Shown here: piece after piece, positions 45,777 to 55,584 of the stretch
How positions within the stretch are numbered: the first letter of the stretch is position 1
Layout: every line of letters begins with the position of its first letter
Origin: Actinobaculum sp. 313
GTDB taxonomy: Bacteria > Actinomycetota > Actinomycetes > Actinomycetales > Actinomycetaceae
Reading direction: 5' to 3'
Assembly (NCBI RefSeq): GCF_003073475.1
Contig: NZ_CP029033.1
Span: 1,426,001 to 1,490,000 of the forward strand
Length of the DNA: 64,000 nucleotides
Notes under the pieces: model-generated
Told to the model about the DNA's origin: nothing
Seen by the model: the letters and a program-made list of their open reading frames with translations, nothing else
The model's database searches: none
Translations under genes and position numbers: made by a program

Positions 45777-47041
45777 CAGTCCCCCACTCGAAAGTATCGA
45801 CGTACCTCAGCCAGGTGGTCCAGGAAGAAATCCACCTCGTCTGATGTATTGTACGGGCCGAGCGAAGCACGTGTAGAGGCGTAGACCCCGAAGTGCTGGT
45901 GAATCGGCTGGGCGCAATGATGCCCGACACGCACCGCAATACCCTTGGAATCGAGGAACTGACCCACATCGTGCGGATGTACACCCTCTACGTCCACTGA
46001 CACCGCTCCGCCCCGGTTGGAGGTGTCCTCCGGTCCAAGCAGACGCACGCCAGGGATCGAGGAAACACCATCGAGGAGTCTGCGAGTCAGATCTTCCTCA
46101 TGGGCGGCGATCTTGTCCATCCCCACCGCCAACAGGTAGTCAGCCGCGGCTGCGAGTCCCACCACCTGAGCGACGGGCTGTGTGCCGGCCTCGAACCGCG
46201 CAGGTGGCGAGGCATATGTCGTCTTCTCCATCGTCACCAGCTCAATCATTGACCCGCCGAACTGGTACGGAGGTATAATCTCGAGCAGCTCGCGCCTTCC
46301 GTATAGTACCCCAACCCCGGTTGGCCCCAGCATCTTGTGGCCCGAGAAAGCTGCGAAGTCAACACCGAGGCCGTGGAAGTCCACCAGCATGTGCGGCACC
46401 GACTGGCACGCGTCCAACACCGTGAGAGCACCGACCGCGCGTGCGGCTTGCACTATCTGCAAGACCGGAGAGACAGCACCCGACACATTCGACACATGAG
46501 TGAACGCCACCAGCCGCGTGTGCTCGTCGATAACGTTCAAAGTATTCAGATCAATGCGCCCATCGGTGCTCAGATCCATCCAACGTAGTTGTGCACCGGT
46601 GCGAAGGCATAGCTCCTGCCACGGAATGAGGTTGGCATGATGCTCGGCGCGGGTCACAACCACATTATCGCCCGCGCCAATACGCAGTCTTTGCGCCTCG
46701 ACGCCTCCCCGTCCTGCCGCTACGTTAGACAACACGTATGCGATCAGATTCAGAGACTGCGTGGAGCCCGATGTCCACACGATCTCCTCCGGATCGGCAC
46801 CCACCAGGGTTGCGACCTTTACCCGCGCCTCCTCGTAAGCTGTCGTCGCCTCCTCCGCAAGAAGATGAGAACCACGTTTCACAGCGCCGTTGAAGTGCGT
46901 ATCCATCTCCCACACGCGCTCCAGTACTTGGCGCGGACGCTGCGAGGTGGCACCGGTATCCAGGTAAACGAGCGGCTGCCCGTCCCGAACGGTGCGTTCA
47001 AAGATCGGGAAGTCGGAACGCGGAACGGCACTATACGACAT
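45776..47041 (-). CDS. sufS: Cysteine desulfurase SufS
   Basis: This 421-residue PLP enzyme takes sulfur from cysteine. The PLP lysine is in FAAFSGHKMLGPTGVGVLYG (about 233-252), the substrate loop cysteine is in RVGHHCAQPIHQHFG (about 377-391), and the EHHANLIPW motif is at about 133. The length fits class II desulfurases. The ATG overlaps the sufC stop by one base (TAATG). Confidence 0.95.
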   Translation of the reverse strand: MSYSAVPRSDFPIFERTVRDGQPLVYLDTGATSQRPRQVLERVWEMDTHFNGAVKRGSHLLAEEATTAYEEARVKVATLVGADPEEIVWTSGSTQSLNLIAYVLSNVAAGRGGVEAQRLRIGAGDNVVVTRAEHHANLIPWQELCLRTGAQLRWMDLSTDGRIDLNTLNVIDEHTRLVAFTHVSNVSGAVSPVLQIVQAARAVGALTVLDACQSVPHMLVDFHGLGVDFAAFSGHKMLGPTGVGVLYGRRELLEIIPPYQFGGSMIELVTMEKTTYASPPARFEAGTQPVAQVVGLAAAADYLLAVGMDKIAAHEEDLTRRLLDGVSSIPGVRLLGPEDTSNRGGAVSVDVEGVHPHDVGQFLDSKGIAVRVGHHCAQPIHQHFGVYASTRASLGPYNTSDEVDFFLDHLAEVRRYFRVGD

Positions 47042-47793
47042 TAGGCCTCCACGAACACGTCATAGCCGGATTCCTCGAGCCGATCCGCCAGTTCTGGACC
47101 GCCCGTCTTCACGATCTTGCCGCCGGCGAAGACGTGCACGAAATCGGGGTGAATGTAGCGCAAGATCCGCGAATAGTGCGTGATAAGAAGAATCGAGTTG
47201 TTCGTCTTCTCATGCACGTCGACTACCCCCCGTGAGACAACACGGAGCGCATCCACATCCAGACCCGAGTCCGTCTCGTCGAGCACCGCGACCTTCGGCT
47301 CCAGCAGCTCCATTTGCAACACCTCGGTGCGCTTCTTCTCGCCACCGGAGAATCCCACGTTCAGGTCGCGCTTGACGAAGTCCGGATCGACCTTGAGCGT
47401 ATCGCTCGCCTGCTTGAGGCGCTTCGTCCATTCGCGCAGTTTCGGCGCGTGCCCGTCAATCGCCGTTTTGGCGGTACGCAAGAAGTTCGTCACGGAGACT
47501 CCCGGTACCTCAACCGGATACTGCATTGCCAGGAACAGGCCCGCGCGCGCACGCTCGTCGGGCGTCATATCCGTAATGTCTTCTCCGTCCAGGAATACCT
47601 TTCCCTCGGTGATGACGTACTTCGGATGGCCGGCCAAGGCGTAGGCGGTTGTTGATTTCCCAGAGCCATTGGGCCCCATGACGGCGTGGATCTCGCCGTC
47701 GCCAATAGTCAAATTGACGCCGTGCAGGATGGGCTTGAGCCCCTCCGGTGTCTGTACCGAAGCGTGAAGATTCTGGATCTCGAGCGTGGACAA
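47041..47793 (-). CDS. sufC: Fe-S assembly ATPase SufC
   Basis: SufC powers the SufBCD scaffold. The 250-residue ABC-type ATPase has Walker A GPNGSGKST (about 37-45), a Q-loop region LAMQYPVEVPG, the signature FSGGEKKRTEVLQM and Walker B AVLDETDSGLDVDAL. I set the start at the TTG at 47791-47793, because AGGAGAA lies 8 nt upstream and no ATG or GTG in this frame has a ribosome binding site; the longer frame up to 47943 would cover the Rieske gene. Confidence 0.92.
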   Translation of the reverse strand: MSTLEIQNLHASVQTPEGLKPILHGVNLTIGDGEIHAVMGPNGSGKSTTAYALAGHPKYVITEGKVFLDGEDITDMTPDERARAGLFLAMQYPVEVPGVSVTNFLRTAKTAIDGHAPKLREWTKRLKQASDTLKVDPDFVKRDLNVGFSGGEKKRTEVLQMELLEPKVAVLDETDSGLDVDALRVVSRGVVDVHEKTNNSILLITHYSRILRYIHPDFVHVFAGGKIVKTGGPELADRLEESGYDVFVEA

Positions 47794-47807
47794 GGTATGT
47801 TCTCCTC

Positions 47808-48143
47808 TTACAGTGTGGAGTCGACGTCGACGAAGACATCGTCGCCACGAACGGTGATGGTATAAACAGGTACTGGTTCGGTTGCCGGAAGTGCCAGCGG
47901 GCGCCCCGTGGCGAGGTCGAAAGGCGAACCGTGCTTCCAGCACTCAATCGTCCCTTCCGCAACCTCTCCCCCGGCCAAAGATACGTTGGCGTGTGTGCAG
48001 GTATCCCCCAATGCGTGCCAACTGCCATCGGAATCACGCACAATCACCACGGCCATACGGTCGCCGATGCCATTGGGCACCTTCACTTGGATGGCTGCCG
48101 CGGGTTCCACGTCTGAAATGCCACACACACGTTGCATACTCAC
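47808..48143 (-). CDS. Rieske 2Fe-2S ferredoxin of the suf operon
   Basis: The 111-residue non-haem ferredoxin-like protein has the Rieske ligands CTH (about 49-51) and CWKHGSPFD (about 68-76); the tryptophan-lysine pair replaces the more common CPCH or CPWH form. Such a gene sits between sufD and sufC in many actinobacteria; its role in cluster assembly is not settled. It is 14 bp after sufD and 14 bp before sufC. Confidence 0.87.
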   Translation of the reverse strand: MSMQRVCGISDVEPAAAIQVKVPNGIGDRMAVVIVRDSDGSWHALGDTCTHANVSLAGGEVAEGTIECWKHGSPFDLATGRPLALPATEPVPVYTITVRGDDVFVDVDSTL

Positions 48144-48157
48144 TGGTTGTGTCCTTA

Positions 48158-49330
48158 CTACGCGTTTCCGGTTGCCAGGTCCAGCTCGGACTCGATAGCC
48201 GCCATGAGCTTCTCCCGTACGGAAGGCACGGTGATCTGTTCCACGAGTTCAGCGAAGAACCCGCGCACCACCAGGCGGCGGGCGATGTCTTCCGGAATGC
48301 CACGGGCCTGCAGGTAGAACAGCTGCTCCTCGTCGAAGCGCCCGGTTGCCGAGGCGTGCCCGGCGCCGACGATGTTGCCGTTCTCAATCTCCAGATTCGG
48401 AACAGAATCTGCTTTCGCACCCTCGGTCAGCACAAGATTGCGGTTGAGCTCGTAGGTGTCCGTATCATCGGCCTTCGCACCGATCAACACGTCACCAATC
48501 CATACCGAATGCGCGTCCTGTCCCTGCAATGCTCCCTTGTAGGTCACTCGCGAATAGCAGTTCGGTGGCTCGTGGTCAACGAACAAGCGATGTTCCTGGT
48601 GCTCCGCAGCGTCCGTGATATAGGCGCCGAGTAGATTCGCCTCGCCGCCCGGTCCAGCATAGGACAGGCTCGTGGTGACTCTAACTAGATCGCCGCCCAG
48701 GGTGACGACGATATGCTTCACCTTCGCGTTCCGTCCCACTTCAATACGCTGGCTGGACAGGTGACGCGCAGATCGCGCCGCGTCTTGGACGCTGACTATG
48801 GTGATGTCCGCGTCATCGCCGGCACGAATCTCCACACCCTCGGTGAGCAGACCTTCGCCATCGTGTTCCAACACCACCGTTCCAGTCGCGGAGGGTTCAG
48901 CCTCGATATAGAAGTGTGCCGTGTTCATCCCCGCGCCGGCATGCACGCCGACGACAGCGTCGCTATCCTGCCCTGCGGGCAGCGTGATGACATGTGCCTC
49001 GCTGAACGCCTCCCAGGCGACGGCGCCTGTGCGGTCTTCCGGCTCCCCCACCGTTCCCAGGCGCGGATCATCTCTGCCCACAGTCTCGGATACCGCGCCG
49101 CTGACCTCAACCCGTGCCGGGGATCCCTCTAGATCCGCGGCGAAGAACTCCTCCATCCTTTCCAGCGGGGTGAAGCGCCAATCCTCTTCTTGCCCATTCG
49201 GTACCGGGAAGTCGGCAGAAGAGAACGACGTCGGTCGATCAGCTCGTGACGAACCGGTGCCCATACCTTCATCGGCGAGCTGTGCCCGGGAATGGTCAAC
49301 AGCTCTGGCAAGATCCGTGACATCAGTCAT
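48158..49330 (-). CDS. sufD: Fe-S cluster assembly protein SufD
   Basis: The 390-residue SufBD-family protein has the family beta-helix core, the RVTYKGALQGQDAHSVWIGDVLIG stretch (about 263-286) and the C-terminal helices ending LFYLQARGIPEDIARRLVVRGF (about 343-364). It forms the scaffold with SufB and SufC. Its ATG overlaps the sufB stop by one base (TAATG). Confidence 0.93.
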   Translation of the reverse strand: MTDVTDLARAVDHSRAQLADEGMGTGSSRADRPTSFSSADFPVPNGQEEDWRFTPLERMEEFFAADLEGSPARVEVSGAVSETVGRDDPRLGTVGEPEDRTGAVAWEAFSEAHVITLPAGQDSDAVVGVHAGAGMNTAHFYIEAEPSATGTVVLEHDGEGLLTEGVEIRAGDDADITIVSVQDAARSARHLSSQRIEVGRNAKVKHIVVTLGGDLVRVTTSLSYAGPGGEANLLGAYITDAAEHQEHRLFVDHEPPNCYSRVTYKGALQGQDAHSVWIGDVLIGAKADDTDTYELNRNLVLTEGAKADSVPNLEIENGNIVGAGHASATGRFDEEQLFYLQARGIPEDIARRLVVRGFFAELVEQITVPSVREKLMAAIESELDLATGNA

Positions 49331-50780
49331 TAGCCGACGCTTCCTTCCATTTGCAGTTCGATCAGACGGTTCAGTTCGAGAGCGTATTCCATCGGAAGTT
49401 CGCGCGCGATGGGCTCGACAAATCCGCGCACCACCATGGCCATGGCTTCCTGCTCGCTCAGGCCTCGCTGTTGCAAGTAGAACAACTGATCTTCGGAGAC
49501 CTTCGACACGGTTGCTTCGTGCCCCATTTCGACGTCGTCGGTGCGCACATCGACATACGGGTAGGTATCGGTACGCGAGATATCATCAACGAGCAGCGCG
49601 TCGCATACAACGTTTGATTTCGAACCGCGGGCGTCCTTCCCGACCATGACAAGACCACGGTAGGAGGAACGTCCCCCTCCACGTGAAATCGACTTCGACA
49701 CAATCGACGACGTGGTATTCGGGCCAAGTGAATCATCTTGGCGCCGGTGTCCTGATGTTGACCCGTACCGGCGAATGCCGCCGAGAGTGCTTCGCCGTGG
49801 GCATGCTCACCAAGCAGCACGCAACACGGATACTTCATGTTCAGGCGCGAGCCGATATTGCCATCAACCCACTCCATCGTGCCTCCTGCGGCTACGGTGG
49901 CACGCTGCGTCACAAGATTCAGAACATTGTTCGACCAGTTCTGGATGGTCGTGTAACGCACATGCGCATCACGCTTGACAATGATCTCGACAATAGCGGC
50001 ATGGAGGGAGTCCGCCTGATAAATGGGCGCGGTGCATCCTTCAACGTAATGCACATAGGAGCCCTCATCGGCAATGATCAGCGTGCGCTCGAACTGACCC
50101 ATCGACTCGGTGTTGATTCGGAAGTAGGCCTGCAAGGGAATCTGCACGTGCACGCCCGGCGGCACGTAAATGAAGGACCCTCCCGACCACACAGCGGTGT
50201 TCAGAGAGGCGAACTTGTTATCGCCGACGGGAACCACGGTACCGAAGTACTCCTTGACGAGATCCGGGTAATCGCGCAACGCCGTATCCGTGTCCACGAA
50301 GATGACGCCCTGTTCCTTCAGATCCTCCCGGATCTGGTTGTAGACGACCTCCGATTCGTACTGCGCAGCCACACCTGCCACCAAGCGGTCGCGCTCGGCC
50401 TCCGGAATTCCCAGCCGATCATAAGTATTCCGGATGTCTTCTGGAACATCATCCCACGACGACGCCGGCCCGTCGGTTGTGCGCACGAAGTACTTGTACT
50501 CGTCAAAGTCCAGGCTGGACAGGTCCGCACCCCAGGTCGGCATCGGCCGCTTCTCAAATAGGCGCAGCGCCTTGAGCCGGTTCTTCAGCATCCACTCGGG
50601 TTCGCCTTTCATGGCGGAGATATCACGGACCACGTCTTCATCGAGGCCGCGTCGAGCCGCCTGACCGGCTTCATCGGGGTCGTGCCAGCCGAAGGTGTAC
50701 TTCTTGGCGAGTGCCTCGATGGTTTCGTTCTGCTCCGAAATCGCTTCGGCAACCGCGGCTTCATGCCGGGTTTGTGTCAT
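49330..50780 (-). pseudogene. sufB: Fe-S cluster assembly protein SufB, frame-broken
   Basis: SufB is the cluster-building subunit of SufBCD. Most of the 483-residue protein reads well: [23 protein letters not shown] near residue 60, [29 protein letters not shown] near 340. After GAKMIHLA the frame breaks at a run of three C on the coding strand (49721-49723); the other frame continues [17 protein letters not shown] and ends LIELQMEGSVG at 49330. A fourth C gives [19 protein letters not shown], the family text. SufB would normally be essential here, so a base-call error is likely. The ATG overlaps the sufR stop by four bases. Confidence 0.9.
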
Positions 50781-51475
50781 GACTGTCCTCTCGCACGAGT
50801 AGACGTCCCACGGATACGTGAAACGAGCGGAATGGTCAGGGTGCACACATGCTCTCCGCCTGCTAGGGTGGCAAGCCGTTGAACATGTACATCCAAGAGC
50901 CGGTGGAACGCTTGTGTCTCCGCTTCACACAACACCGGATATGCCGTGGCTATTTCCTGAATCGGGCAGTGTCCCTGACACAGTTGCAACGTCAACCCAC
51001 GTGGTCCACGTCGTACGCTCGCCGCATACCCATCTTGGGTCAGCACACGGGCCAGAGCGTCGACTCGCATTTCCAGATTCGCACCGGCCGCTTCCACAGT
51101 CGGCCGGTACCGCTCTTCAAGCCCGGAGACGCGCTCGTCGACGAAACTACGGATACCCGCCTCCCCCAGGGAGTCAGCAATGAAGTCCAGAGCCTGTGTC
51201 GCGACATCACCGTAGGAATCGCCAAAAGCCGCCTGCCCTTGCTCGGTGGCCACGTAACGGCGTGATGGACGACCGCGCCGCGCCGGGCGAGAACTCGCAC
51301 CCCTGAACTCCACGATCTCGCCGTCGTATTCCAGCTGCGACAGGTGCCGCCGAACGGCCGCCGCTGTCAGTACCAGGATCTGTGCGAGCTCCGCCGAGGT
51401 GATCGGGCCACGTTCAATGATGAGGCGTAGAATCCGCTGACGGGTGCCTTCGTCAGCGTCAAACTGAGTGCTCAT
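50777..51475 (-). CDS. sufR: SufR-type Fe-S cluster-sensing repressor
   Basis: The 232-residue regulator has an N-terminal winged helix (about 15-75: [37 protein letters not shown]) and a C-terminal domain with the cluster-binding cysteines [10 protein letters not shown] (about 177-186), LCEAET (about 195) and EHVCTLTIP (about 219). SufR represses the suf operon when Fe-S clusters are plentiful. The ATG at 51473-51475 follows GGAGGG; an upstream ATG at 51493 has none. It heads the operon and overlaps sufB. Confidence 0.9.
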   Translation of the reverse strand: MSTQFDADEGTRQRILRLIIERGPITSAELAQILVLTAAAVRRHLSQLEYDGEIVEFRGASSRPARRGRPSRRYVATEQGQAAFGDSYGDVATQALDFIADSLGEAGIRSFVDERVSGLEERYRPTVEAAGANLEMRVDALARVLTQDGYAASVRRGPRGLTLQLCQGHCPIQEIATAYPVLCEAETQAFHRLLDVHVQRLATLAGGEHVCTLTIPLVSRIRGTSTRARGQS

Positions 51476-51500
51476 ACAGCCCTCCTTCTCCACGACCTAT

Positions 51501-51514
51501 ATATTTAACAATAT
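51501..51514. promoter_or_regulatory. Inverted repeat before sufR, candidate operator
   Basis: ATATT and AATAT flank a four-base spacer in an AT-rich patch 26 bp upstream of the sufR start. It likely overlaps the operon promoter (with TATATA-like -10 text beside it) and could be the SufR site, though it does not match the mycobacterial SufR box. Confidence 0.4.
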
Positions 51515-51601
51515 CTCCCTTGCCAAAATCCACAACCCCGCCGATCTAGGCAGGAGGTCCTATGAGAACTTTCGCACGTCGTAGGATCGGAGCTGGCAGT
51601 A

Positions 51602-52894
51602 TCAACCGCGGAAGGTTGCGATAAGAAGCGCCACATTCAGAGCCACAATGAGTGTCACGCATATCCATGTGAGAATACGAACACTCAGCGGCAAACTTCG
51701 TCCGGCAATACCCTCGCGCGCGGAGAGTCCGACAAGCGGAATGAGCACCAGCGGTATACCGAAGGACAGAACAACCTGCGACAGCACCAAGGCTCGTGTT
51801 GCATCGACCCCACACGCCAGCACAATGAGTGCCGGAACAGCGGTGATCAAACGTGCAATCAGCGGTGAGGCATTCACGCGCAGCAGCCCGTTGAGGATAA
51901 CCGATCCGGAGTAGGAGCCGACCGTGGTGGAGGCCAATCCGGCCATTAACAACGACACCGCAAAAGCAGCGGCGGCTCCCGGACCGAGGCCCGCAAGCAG
52001 CGCGCTGTGCGCGCCGGTGAGCGTGTCCGTTCCCGCACTGCCCCGCAACGCACCAGCGGCCAGAAGCACCATCGCCAGGTTCACCGCTCCCGCCACAAGC
52101 ATCGACAACACGATGTCGAGGCGGGTGGCCCGGAGCAAATTGTTGACCGACGCCTCGTCCATGACTCGGCCGAAACGGTCGCGTACGAGCGCGGAATGCA
52201 GATAGATGGCATGCGGCATAACCGTGGCACCAAGCATGCCCGCCGCGAGTACCAAGGAATCCGCTCCGGTGAAGCGCGGCGTCAATCCAGACAACGTTCC
52301 CGATAAGGACGGCTGTGCGGCGAGCAGGTCCCAGAGGATACCGCCGGCGATAATCAGGACCATCGCGATGATAACCCGCTCGAACTGTCGCTGCCTTCGC
52401 TCGCCCTGCAGCATGAGGATCACCATGGAGGCACATATCGTAATCGCCGCACCAAGCAGGAGGGGCATGCCGGTGAGCACTTGGAGAGCGAGCGCACCGC
52501 CAACGACCTCGGCGAGGTCGGTAGCAATCGCCACCACTTGGGCCTGCAGCCAGTAGCCGAGTCGCACCGGATTCGACGAGTGCTCGGCAATGAGTTCGGG
52601 CAGAGTACGGCCCGTGAGCACACCTATCCGCGCCGCGAGGTACTGGATGAGCATGGCCATCAGGTTGGCCCCCACAATCACCCACACTAAGAGGTAGCCA
52701 TATGTGGCGCCGGCGGTGATGTTGGTGGCGAAGTTTCCCGGGTCCAAATACGCTACGGCTGCAACGAAGCCCGGTCCCAGCATGGTGAACCGGGAGAACC
52801 TTCTTCGCCCGCCCGTTACGCGGGATGTCGAAGGATCCCCACCTGTTTCTGCAGGCTGCGGAGTGTGCCGGTCCGCCCGGGATTGTTCGCCCAT
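51602..52894 (-). CDS. mntH: NRAMP-type manganese/divalent metal transporter
   Basis: The 430-residue protein has about 11 membrane segments. The metal-binding motifs are DPGNFATN in segment 1 (about 49-56) and MPHAIYLHS in segment 6 (about 227-235), which is the usual MntH signature for proton-driven Mn or Fe uptake. I start at the ATG at 52892-52894, with GGTGG upstream; an ATG at 52918 is also possible. It stands alone. Confidence 0.9.
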   Translation of the reverse strand: MGEQSRADRHTPQPAETGGDPSTSRVTGGRRRFSRFTMLGPGFVAAVAYLDPGNFATNITAGATYGYLLVWVIVGANLMAMLIQYLAARIGVLTGRTLPELIAEHSSNPVRLGYWLQAQVVAIATDLAEVVGGALALQVLTGMPLLLGAAITICASMVILMLQGERRQRQFERVIIAMVLIIAGGILWDLLAAQPSLSGTLSGLTPRFTGADSLVLAAGMLGATVMPHAIYLHSALVRDRFGRVMDEASVNNLLRATRLDIVLSMLVAGAVNLAMVLLAAGALRGSAGTDTLTGAHSALLAGLGPGAAAAFAVSLLMAGLASTTVGSYSGSVILNGLLRVNASPLIARLITAVPALIVLACGVDATRALVLSQVVLSFGIPLVLIPLVGLSAREGIAGRSLPLSVRILTWICVTLIVALNVALLIATFRG

Positions 52895-53139
52895 ACTGTT
52901 CCACCAATTTTCGAACATCCGAAACTTCTTTGATGGTACACCGAATTACCGACGGAGTGCGTCGAAGTAGGCGAGTAGCCTTGGCGCCATATGCGACACG
53001 GGAGGGCGTGATGCGTGATTACCACTGAGAATGCCTGCCACCACAGGTCAAACACAAGTGCTACGCTAGGGCGCATCCCGCAGGGCGCTTCCGCGCGGAA
53101 ATGTCGGTCCGTCGTCAGGGGATCGCAACGCGGCTGCGG

Positions 53140-53745
53140 TCAGCCTTCTCGCTGAGTCACACCCCGCTTCGCACAATAGGCGAGAACTCCGGCCACCAAC
53201 GTCGGGCAACGTAGCCTGCCGGATAGAACAGCTTGCACGACATCGCCCAAGGGGAACCAATGCGTCTCTATTTCCGCTTCCTCGTCTTCTCGTGCGAATC
53301 TCTGTTCGGTCGGTTGCAATTCCCGTGCCAGGAACACGTGAATCCCTTCATCGGAGCAGCCCGGTGAGGTGAGGAATTGGACCAGCGGTTCCCATGTTTG
53401 CGCGACCAGATCGGTTTCTTCGGCTAACTCGCGCCGCGCCGCGGTGCCGGGGTCTTCCCCTTCTACGTCGAGCAAACCCGCCGGTATCTCCCACATCATG
53501 GCGCGCACCGGGTGGCGGTACTGCCGGATCAGCAGAATCTCTTCGCCGGTGACTCCGGGGCGTAGGGCAACCACGGCAACGGCGTCGTCATGTTTCATGT
53601 ACTCGCGCCGCATCGTAGCGCCGGTGGTCTCTAAAACAATATCGTCGACAAGAACATCGAAAATATGCCCACGATACGGCGCCGCACTAACGGTGACCCG
53701 GGCATGAAGCGGCGTCGGCTGGTCGCGTAGTTCTATCGTTTCCAT
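53140..53745 (-). CDS. NUDIX hydrolase, ADP-ribose pyrophosphatase type
   Basis: The 201-residue enzyme has a complete Nudix box, GLLDVEGEDPGTAARRELAEETDL (about 90-113; G, E, REL and EE residues present), and an upstream VALRPGVTGEEILLIRQYRHPVRAMMWEIPAG characteristic of ADP-ribose pyrophosphatases. The position directly after pyrG matches Rv1700 of mycobacteria. It is 8 bp after the pyrG stop, so co-translated or co-transcribed. Confidence 0.88.
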   Translation of the reverse strand: METIELRDQPTPLHARVTVSAAPYRGHIFDVLVDDIVLETTGATMRREYMKHDDAVAVVALRPGVTGEEILLIRQYRHPVRAMMWEIPAGLLDVEGEDPGTAARRELAEETDLVAQTWEPLVQFLTSPGCSDEGIHVFLARELQPTEQRFAREDEEAEIETHWFPLGDVVQAVLSGRLRCPTLVAGVLAYCAKRGVTQREG

Positions 53746-53753
53746 GCCCGCGC

Positions 53754-55487
53754 CTACAATTCGGTGGCATGTGCCGGGGTGAATTCGGCGACGGCGGTCT
53801 CTGGCACGGCGCCGTGCCGTCGCGTCAATGCCGCACCGATCAGTCCCGCGAACAACGGGTGGGCCTTCGTCGGACGACTCTTGAATTCCGGATGTGCCTG
53901 TGTCGCCACATAATAGGGGTGCTGCGTTCGGTCCAGTTCGACGAATTCCACGAGTTCGCCGTCCGGTGACACCCCGCTCACGTGCAAACCAGCCTCCTCA
54001 AGACGATCCCGGTATTGCGCATTCACTTCATAACGGTGGCGATGACGTTCTGAAACATGGAGAGTTCCGTACAACTCGGCAACCAGCGATCCCTCTCCCA
54101 GGGCGGCAGGATAGGCACCCAGCCGCATGGTACCTCCCAGATCGCCGGTGCCATCGACGAATTTGCGCTGCTCATCCATCGTTGCGATCACCGGATCGGG
54201 CGTCTGCGGGTCGAATTCGGTCGATGAGGCCTCGGCTAACCCAAGGAGATTACGTGCCGCCTCAATCACCATGCACTGCAGCCCGAGGCAGATTCCCAAC
54301 GTTGGGATGCCGTTTTCGCGGGCGTAGCGCAATGCGCCGATCTTGCCATCCAGCCCGCGCACGCCGAAGCCTCCGGGAACAAGAATCGCATCGACATCTG
54401 AAAGCTGCTCTTCCGCCCCTTCGGGCGTTTCGCATGTATCGGAAGCGACCCACTTTATGGTCACCCGCGCATAGTGATGGAATCCGGCGGCACGTAACGC
54501 CTCCGCCACAGAAAGGTACGCATCATGCAGGTCGATGTACTTACCGACAAGCGCCACGGTGATATCCTGACGCGGATGGCGCACCCGGTCGAGAAGACGG
54601 TCCCACACCGTCCAGTCGACGTCGCGGAAGCTCATGGAGAGTCGACGCACGACATATGCGTCCAGCCCCTCGTTATGTAAGGTCACAGGAATCTCGTAAA
54701 TTGAAGCGGCGTCTTGACACTCGATAACGCCTTCCCTGTCGACGTCGCACATCAGTGCAACCTTCTGCCGTACGCTCTCCGGAAGCTCCCGATCACAGCG
54801 CAAGACGATCGCGTCAGGTTGAATACCGATGGAACGAAGTGCCGCAACCGAGTGTTGGGTCGGCTTCGTCTTCAGTTCGCCCCCAGCAGCAAGGTAAGGG
54901 ACAAGTGACACGTGTATGAAGAAGCAGTTGTCGCGGCCAATGAGTTGACGTACTTGCCGGGCCGCTTCCAGGAAGGGTTGCGACTCGATGTCGCCAACTG
55001 TGCCCCCGATCTCAGTAATAATCACATCCGGGACCTGGCCGTCCTCATCCGGTTCGGCCTGGGCACGCATGCGGGAGATAATCTCATCGGTGATATGAGG
55101 AATCACCTGCACGCATTCGCCCAAGTACTCTCCGGCTCGTTCCTTCGCCAGCACGCGAGAGTACACCTGCCCGGTGGTGGAATTGGCCGCCCCGGAGAGC
55201 TCGATATCCAGAAAACGCTCGTAATGCCCGATATCGAGGTCAGTTTCAGTGCCGTCTTTGGTCACGAACACCTCGCCGTGCTGGAAGGGATTCATAGTAC
55301 CCGGATCCACATTGATATAGGGGTCGAGCTTTTGCATAACAACCCGTAAGCCGCGCGCGCGAAGAAGATGCCCCAGGCTGGAGGCGGTTAGTCCCTTCCC
55401 CAAGGAACTGGCTACGCCGCCGGTGACGAAAATCTGACGAGTGATCGAGTTCTGGTTTCCCGGGAGCCGGGCCGAAGTTTGTTCCAC
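53754..55487 (-). CDS. pyrG: CTP synthase
   Basis: CTP synthase aminates UTP to CTP with glutamine. The 577-residue protein has the synthetase domain ([20 protein letters not shown] near 21, [23 protein letters not shown], and IIGGT-like [10 protein letters not shown]) and a class I glutamine amidotransferase domain with the nucleophile in [10 protein letters not shown] (about 389) and HPEF near the end. The start is a GTG at 55485-55487; a TAGTCT box 8 nt upstream suggests a leaderless transcript. Confidence 0.95.
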   Translation of the reverse strand: MEQTSARLPGNQNSITRQIFVTGGVASSLGKGLTASSLGHLLRARGLRVVMQKLDPYINVDPGTMNPFQHGEVFVTKDGTETDLDIGHYERFLDIELSGAANSTTGQVYSRVLAKERAGEYLGECVQVIPHITDEIISRMRAQAEPDEDGQVPDVIITEIGGTVGDIESQPFLEAARQVRQLIGRDNCFFIHVSLVPYLAAGGELKTKPTQHSVAALRSIGIQPDAIVLRCDRELPESVRQKVALMCDVDREGVIECQDAASIYEIPVTLHNEGLDAYVVRRLSMSFRDVDWTVWDRLLDRVRHPRQDITVALVGKYIDLHDAYLSVAEALRAAGFHHYARVTIKWVASDTCETPEGAEEQLSDVDAILVPGGFGVRGLDGKIGALRYARENGIPTLGICLGLQCMVIEAARNLLGLAEASSTEFDPQTPDPVIATMDEQRKFVDGTGDLGGTMRLGAYPAALGEGSLVAELYGTLHVSERHRHRYEVNAQYRDRLEEAGLHVSGVSPDGELVEFVELDRTQHPYYVATQAHPEFKSRPTKAHPLFAGLIGAALTRRHGAVPETAVAEFTPAHATEL

Positions 55488-55495
55488 GGAACTTC

Positions 55496-55501
55496 AGACT
55501 A
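55496..55501 (-). promoter_or_regulatory. -10 box for pyrG
   Basis: TAGTCT on the minus strand is followed by 8 nt and then the pyrG GTG. Confidence 0.4.
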
Positions 55502-55584
55502 TCAGAGTGACGGAGCCCCTCCTATCACGACACCGCTGACAATACGACTTGCGGTACACCTCCGGCAGACTACCCGAGCCGCCA

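Noticed and set aside
51546-52907. A long open frame of 453 codons overlapping mntH in another frame
   Set aside because: It lies antisense-frame to a strongly recognised transporter and its translation is rich in R, G, P, C and H without any family text; it is a by-product of GC-rich coding.
53894-54562. A plus-strand frame antisense to pyrG
   Set aside because: CTP synthase is unmistakable on the other strand; this is a shadow.
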